A stretch of DNA of 8,936 nucleotides from Prolixibacteraceae bacterium UBA5740. GTDB lineage: Bacteria; Bacteroidota; Bacteroidia; Bacteroidales; Prolixibacteraceae. Numbering within the stretch: position 1 is the stretch's first letter; each line of letters begins with the position of its first letter. Position numbers and translations under genes: made by a program. Under the pieces are notes generated by a model. The model was not told the origin of the DNA and ran no database searches. It worked only from the letters and a program-made list of their open reading frames with translations. The stretch spans positions 6,288 through 15,223 of the forward strand of contig DIFU01000001.1 in NCBI GenBank assembly GCA_002419285.1. Direction: 5' to 3'. Below are positions 7,392 to 8,936 of the stretch, piece by piece.

Positions 7392-8936
7392 TTATAACCG
7401 GTACCGAAGTTGCATTTTCATTTCAGTTTTTGAGTTACCCTCAATCTTGTTGTAACCGGAGCTGATGTTATCCTGCTCATTATAAGTAGTATTGGCTAAC
7501 TTAATCCAGGCATCCAAATGATCGGAGAATCGAAATCTCAGATTCAGGTATGTTCTGAATCCCTTCCCGAAAAAAGAGAGGGTAGAGAAATTGTACAGCA
7601 TGTCATTCTCATATGCATAAACCCGTGATTCGAAACTGCCAGTCTTGAAAAAAGCAAACCTAACAAATAATGAAAGATCTGGTTGTTTTGGTGTCCAACC
7701 CACATCCTGCAGAATCATAAACCCCTTTTCTCTCTCACCCATTTGGACGAAAGATTGTTCTGTCCGCGTGCGGAAAATCCAATTTTCATTAGGCAGATAA
7801 TTCAAATGGATACGCAGGCTGGATCGTACTTTCCCGTTATCTTCATATACTATCCCGTTACTTTCTTTCTGACTCTTGACCTTGTTTTTGTAGCGGATGT
7901 AACCATCCATTTTCCGGGAAAGTCTGATTTCGCCCTGTACCATCAGATCAGTCCCCTTTGAGGGGCCCGCTGTCGAATAATTCATCCAGGTTGATGAGAA
8001 CCAGTCGGCATATGCTGACAAAGTCAATCCTGCCATCGGCAGAAGTCGCAATCCGGTATAGAATCCTGACTCATTATTAACCTGACCCGCTTCACCAAAA
8101 CCATTGCCCCAGGTTGCATGATATCGGTATCCATAATTTCTGTAAAGCATTGACATCGACAATTGGTCATGTAAATTCATTTGTAGACCCTGCACAAAAG
8201 ATAAGCCTCCACTTTTGCAGATGGCACCCTCTCCAAAGAGCTGGTATTTTCCTTGTACATAGCGATAATCAATTCCAAAATTGATATTTTCCTTCCCCTG
8301 CAAATGATATTTTTGGTAAAGCTGTGAACCATTGATAATTGGATACTGAAGCCTCTCATACATCAGGGTGGTACTCCAACGGGTCCGTCCAAACAAGAGC
8401 GAGAAAATGGCACCGGCAACTGAATGTCCAACCTGATTCTTATCTTCCATTTCGGAAATTGTACGATGGTACCCCGAAGTCTGGAGACTTGAAATGGTAG
8501 TCGATCCATCCTTATGTAGATCCCGGTTACCATCCGACTTTTTATGGGAGAGAAACAACACCCCGTCGACTCCCCTGTGGCGGAATTGTGTCGCTAATCC
8601 CCTGAAAAAGAAATTTTCGTCGGTAGAGGTATAAGGCCGAAGTCTAAGTCCAGGATTACCCGCATGCAAAGGATTGGCAGTTTTCCCTAAGGAAAAACCA
8701 GGTTGAAGAATCAAACCTTGTCCGGTTCTCAAGGAATAATCACCAATGATTAGCTGAGGGATTTCAGGAATGAGATGTAATGTAAGATGAGCCGAATAGA
8801 AATCAAAACCCGAGCGGTTTGCACCTGAAAAGAAGGGTTCGCCCGGATCCTTATCGGCAGTGATTCCCGCTTCAAACGAGTTATTTCTGGAAATGGAATA
8901 TCGGGTATAATATTTCCGGGGATCACCCAGATAGGC
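7392..8936 (-). CDS. C-terminal part of a beta-rich outer-membrane-like protein, probably the helix-hairpin-helix (ComEA-like) family of Bacteroidota; 5' end outside window
   Basis: The frame stays open from the stop at 7392 to the window edge, giving 514 codons; the TTG at 8732 is internal. Residues before it, such as DPGEPFF, GFDFYSAHL and IGDYSLRTGQGL, followed by LRPYTSTDENFFFRG, resemble what I recall from large Bacteroidota proteins annotated as helix-hairpin-helix domain proteins, which have a signal peptide and HHH motifs near the N-terminus. That part is not visible here, so no DNA-binding motif can be confirmed. What is visible are many short strands of alternating polar and hydrophobic/aromatic residues (LSLFVRFAFF, YLNLRFRF, final MKMQLRYRL), with turns rich in Gly, Asn and Asp, typical of an outer-membrane beta-barrel. 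The last residue is Leu rather than the usual Phe. It could instead be an unrelated barrel protein. A role in DNA uptake or surface binding is only suggested by the ComEA-like naming. Confidence 0.6.
   Translation of the reverse strand, partial: AYLGDPRKYYTRYSISRNNSFEAGITADKDPGEPFFSGANRSGFDFYSAHLTLHLIPEIPQLIIGDYSLRTGQGLILQPGFSLGKTANPLHAGNPGLRLRPYTSTDENFFFRGLATQFRHRGVDGVLFLSHKKSDGNRDLHKDGSTTISSLQTSGYHRTISEMEDKNQVGHSVAGAIFSLLFGRTRWSTTLMYERLQYPIINGSQLYQKYHLQGKENINFGIDYRYVQGKYQLFGEGAICKSGGLSFVQGLQMNLHDQLSMSMLYRNYGYRYHATWGNGFGEAGQVNNESGFYTGLRLLPMAGLTLSAYADWFSSTWMNYSTAGPSKGTDLMVQGEIRLSRKMDGYIRYKNKVKSQKESNGIVYEDNGKVRSSLRIHLNYLPNENWIFRTRTEQSFVQMGEREKGFMILQDVGWTPKQPDLSLFVRFAFFKTGSFESRVYAYENDMLYNFSTLSFFGKGFRTYLNLRFRFSDHLDAWIKLANTTYNEQDNISSGYNKIEGNSKTEMKMQLRYRL

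Noticed and set aside
1..8936. Possible defence system, mobile element, CRISPR array or biosynthetic cluster
   Set aside because: Every substantial open frame is explained by housekeeping genes or by the barrel-like protein; no transposase, integrase, repeat-spacer pattern, attachment site or toxin-antitoxin pair is visible.

Overview
The window looks like ordinary core chromosome from a member of the Bacteroidota, probably class Bacteroidia. Four things point there. Two upstream regions carry perfect matches to the Bacteroidota -7 promoter element TAnnTTTG. The lysyl-tRNA synthetase has the C-terminal extension I associate with this phylum. The gene order lysS-gpsA-pgi is one I recall from Bacteroidota genomes. 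The last gene resembles the Bacteroidota proteins that join helix-hairpin-helix domains to a barrel-like C-terminus. These are judgements from memory and inspection; no database search was run. I see no mobile element, CRISPR array, tRNA, rRNA or prophage.

Layout. From 47 to 4222, three minus-strand genes read lysS (lysyl-tRNA synthetase), gpsA (NAD(P)-dependent glycerol-3-phosphate dehydrogenase) and pgi (glucose-6-phosphate isomerase). They probably form one operon read from a promoter near 4254-4261. The lysS-gpsA spacer holds inverted repeats that could form alternative RNA hairpins. A 246-base divergent region (4223-4468) separates lysS from recJ, the single-strand DNA exonuclease on the plus strand at 4469-6190. 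recJ converges, with a single base between stop codons, on a minus-strand acyltransferase of the PlsC/LPLAT superfamily (6192-7346). Upstream of that, 7392-8936 is the C-terminal 514 codons of a beta-rich, probably outer-membrane protein whose beginning lies beyond the window.

How the genes relate. pgi and gpsA sit at the exits of upper glycolysis: Pgi interconverts glucose-6-P and fructose-6-P, and GpsA draws dihydroxyacetone phosphate into glycerol-3-phosphate, the phospholipid backbone. The acyltransferase may act later in the same lipid pathway, but it lies on the other side of recJ and is not co-transcribed with gpsA. LysS (translation) and RecJ (DNA repair) are housekeeping. All genes appear intact apart from the one cut by the window edge. 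Three start positions differ from the longest open frame: lysS begins at the ATG at 4222, the acyltransferase at the ATG at 7346, and the TTG at 8732 is internal to the last gene.

I did not find a new system. The points most worth a second look are the uncharacterised helical tail of LysS, the shifted HX5D motif in the acyltransferase, the competing hairpins between lysS and gpsA, and the beta-rich C-terminus of the truncated last gene.
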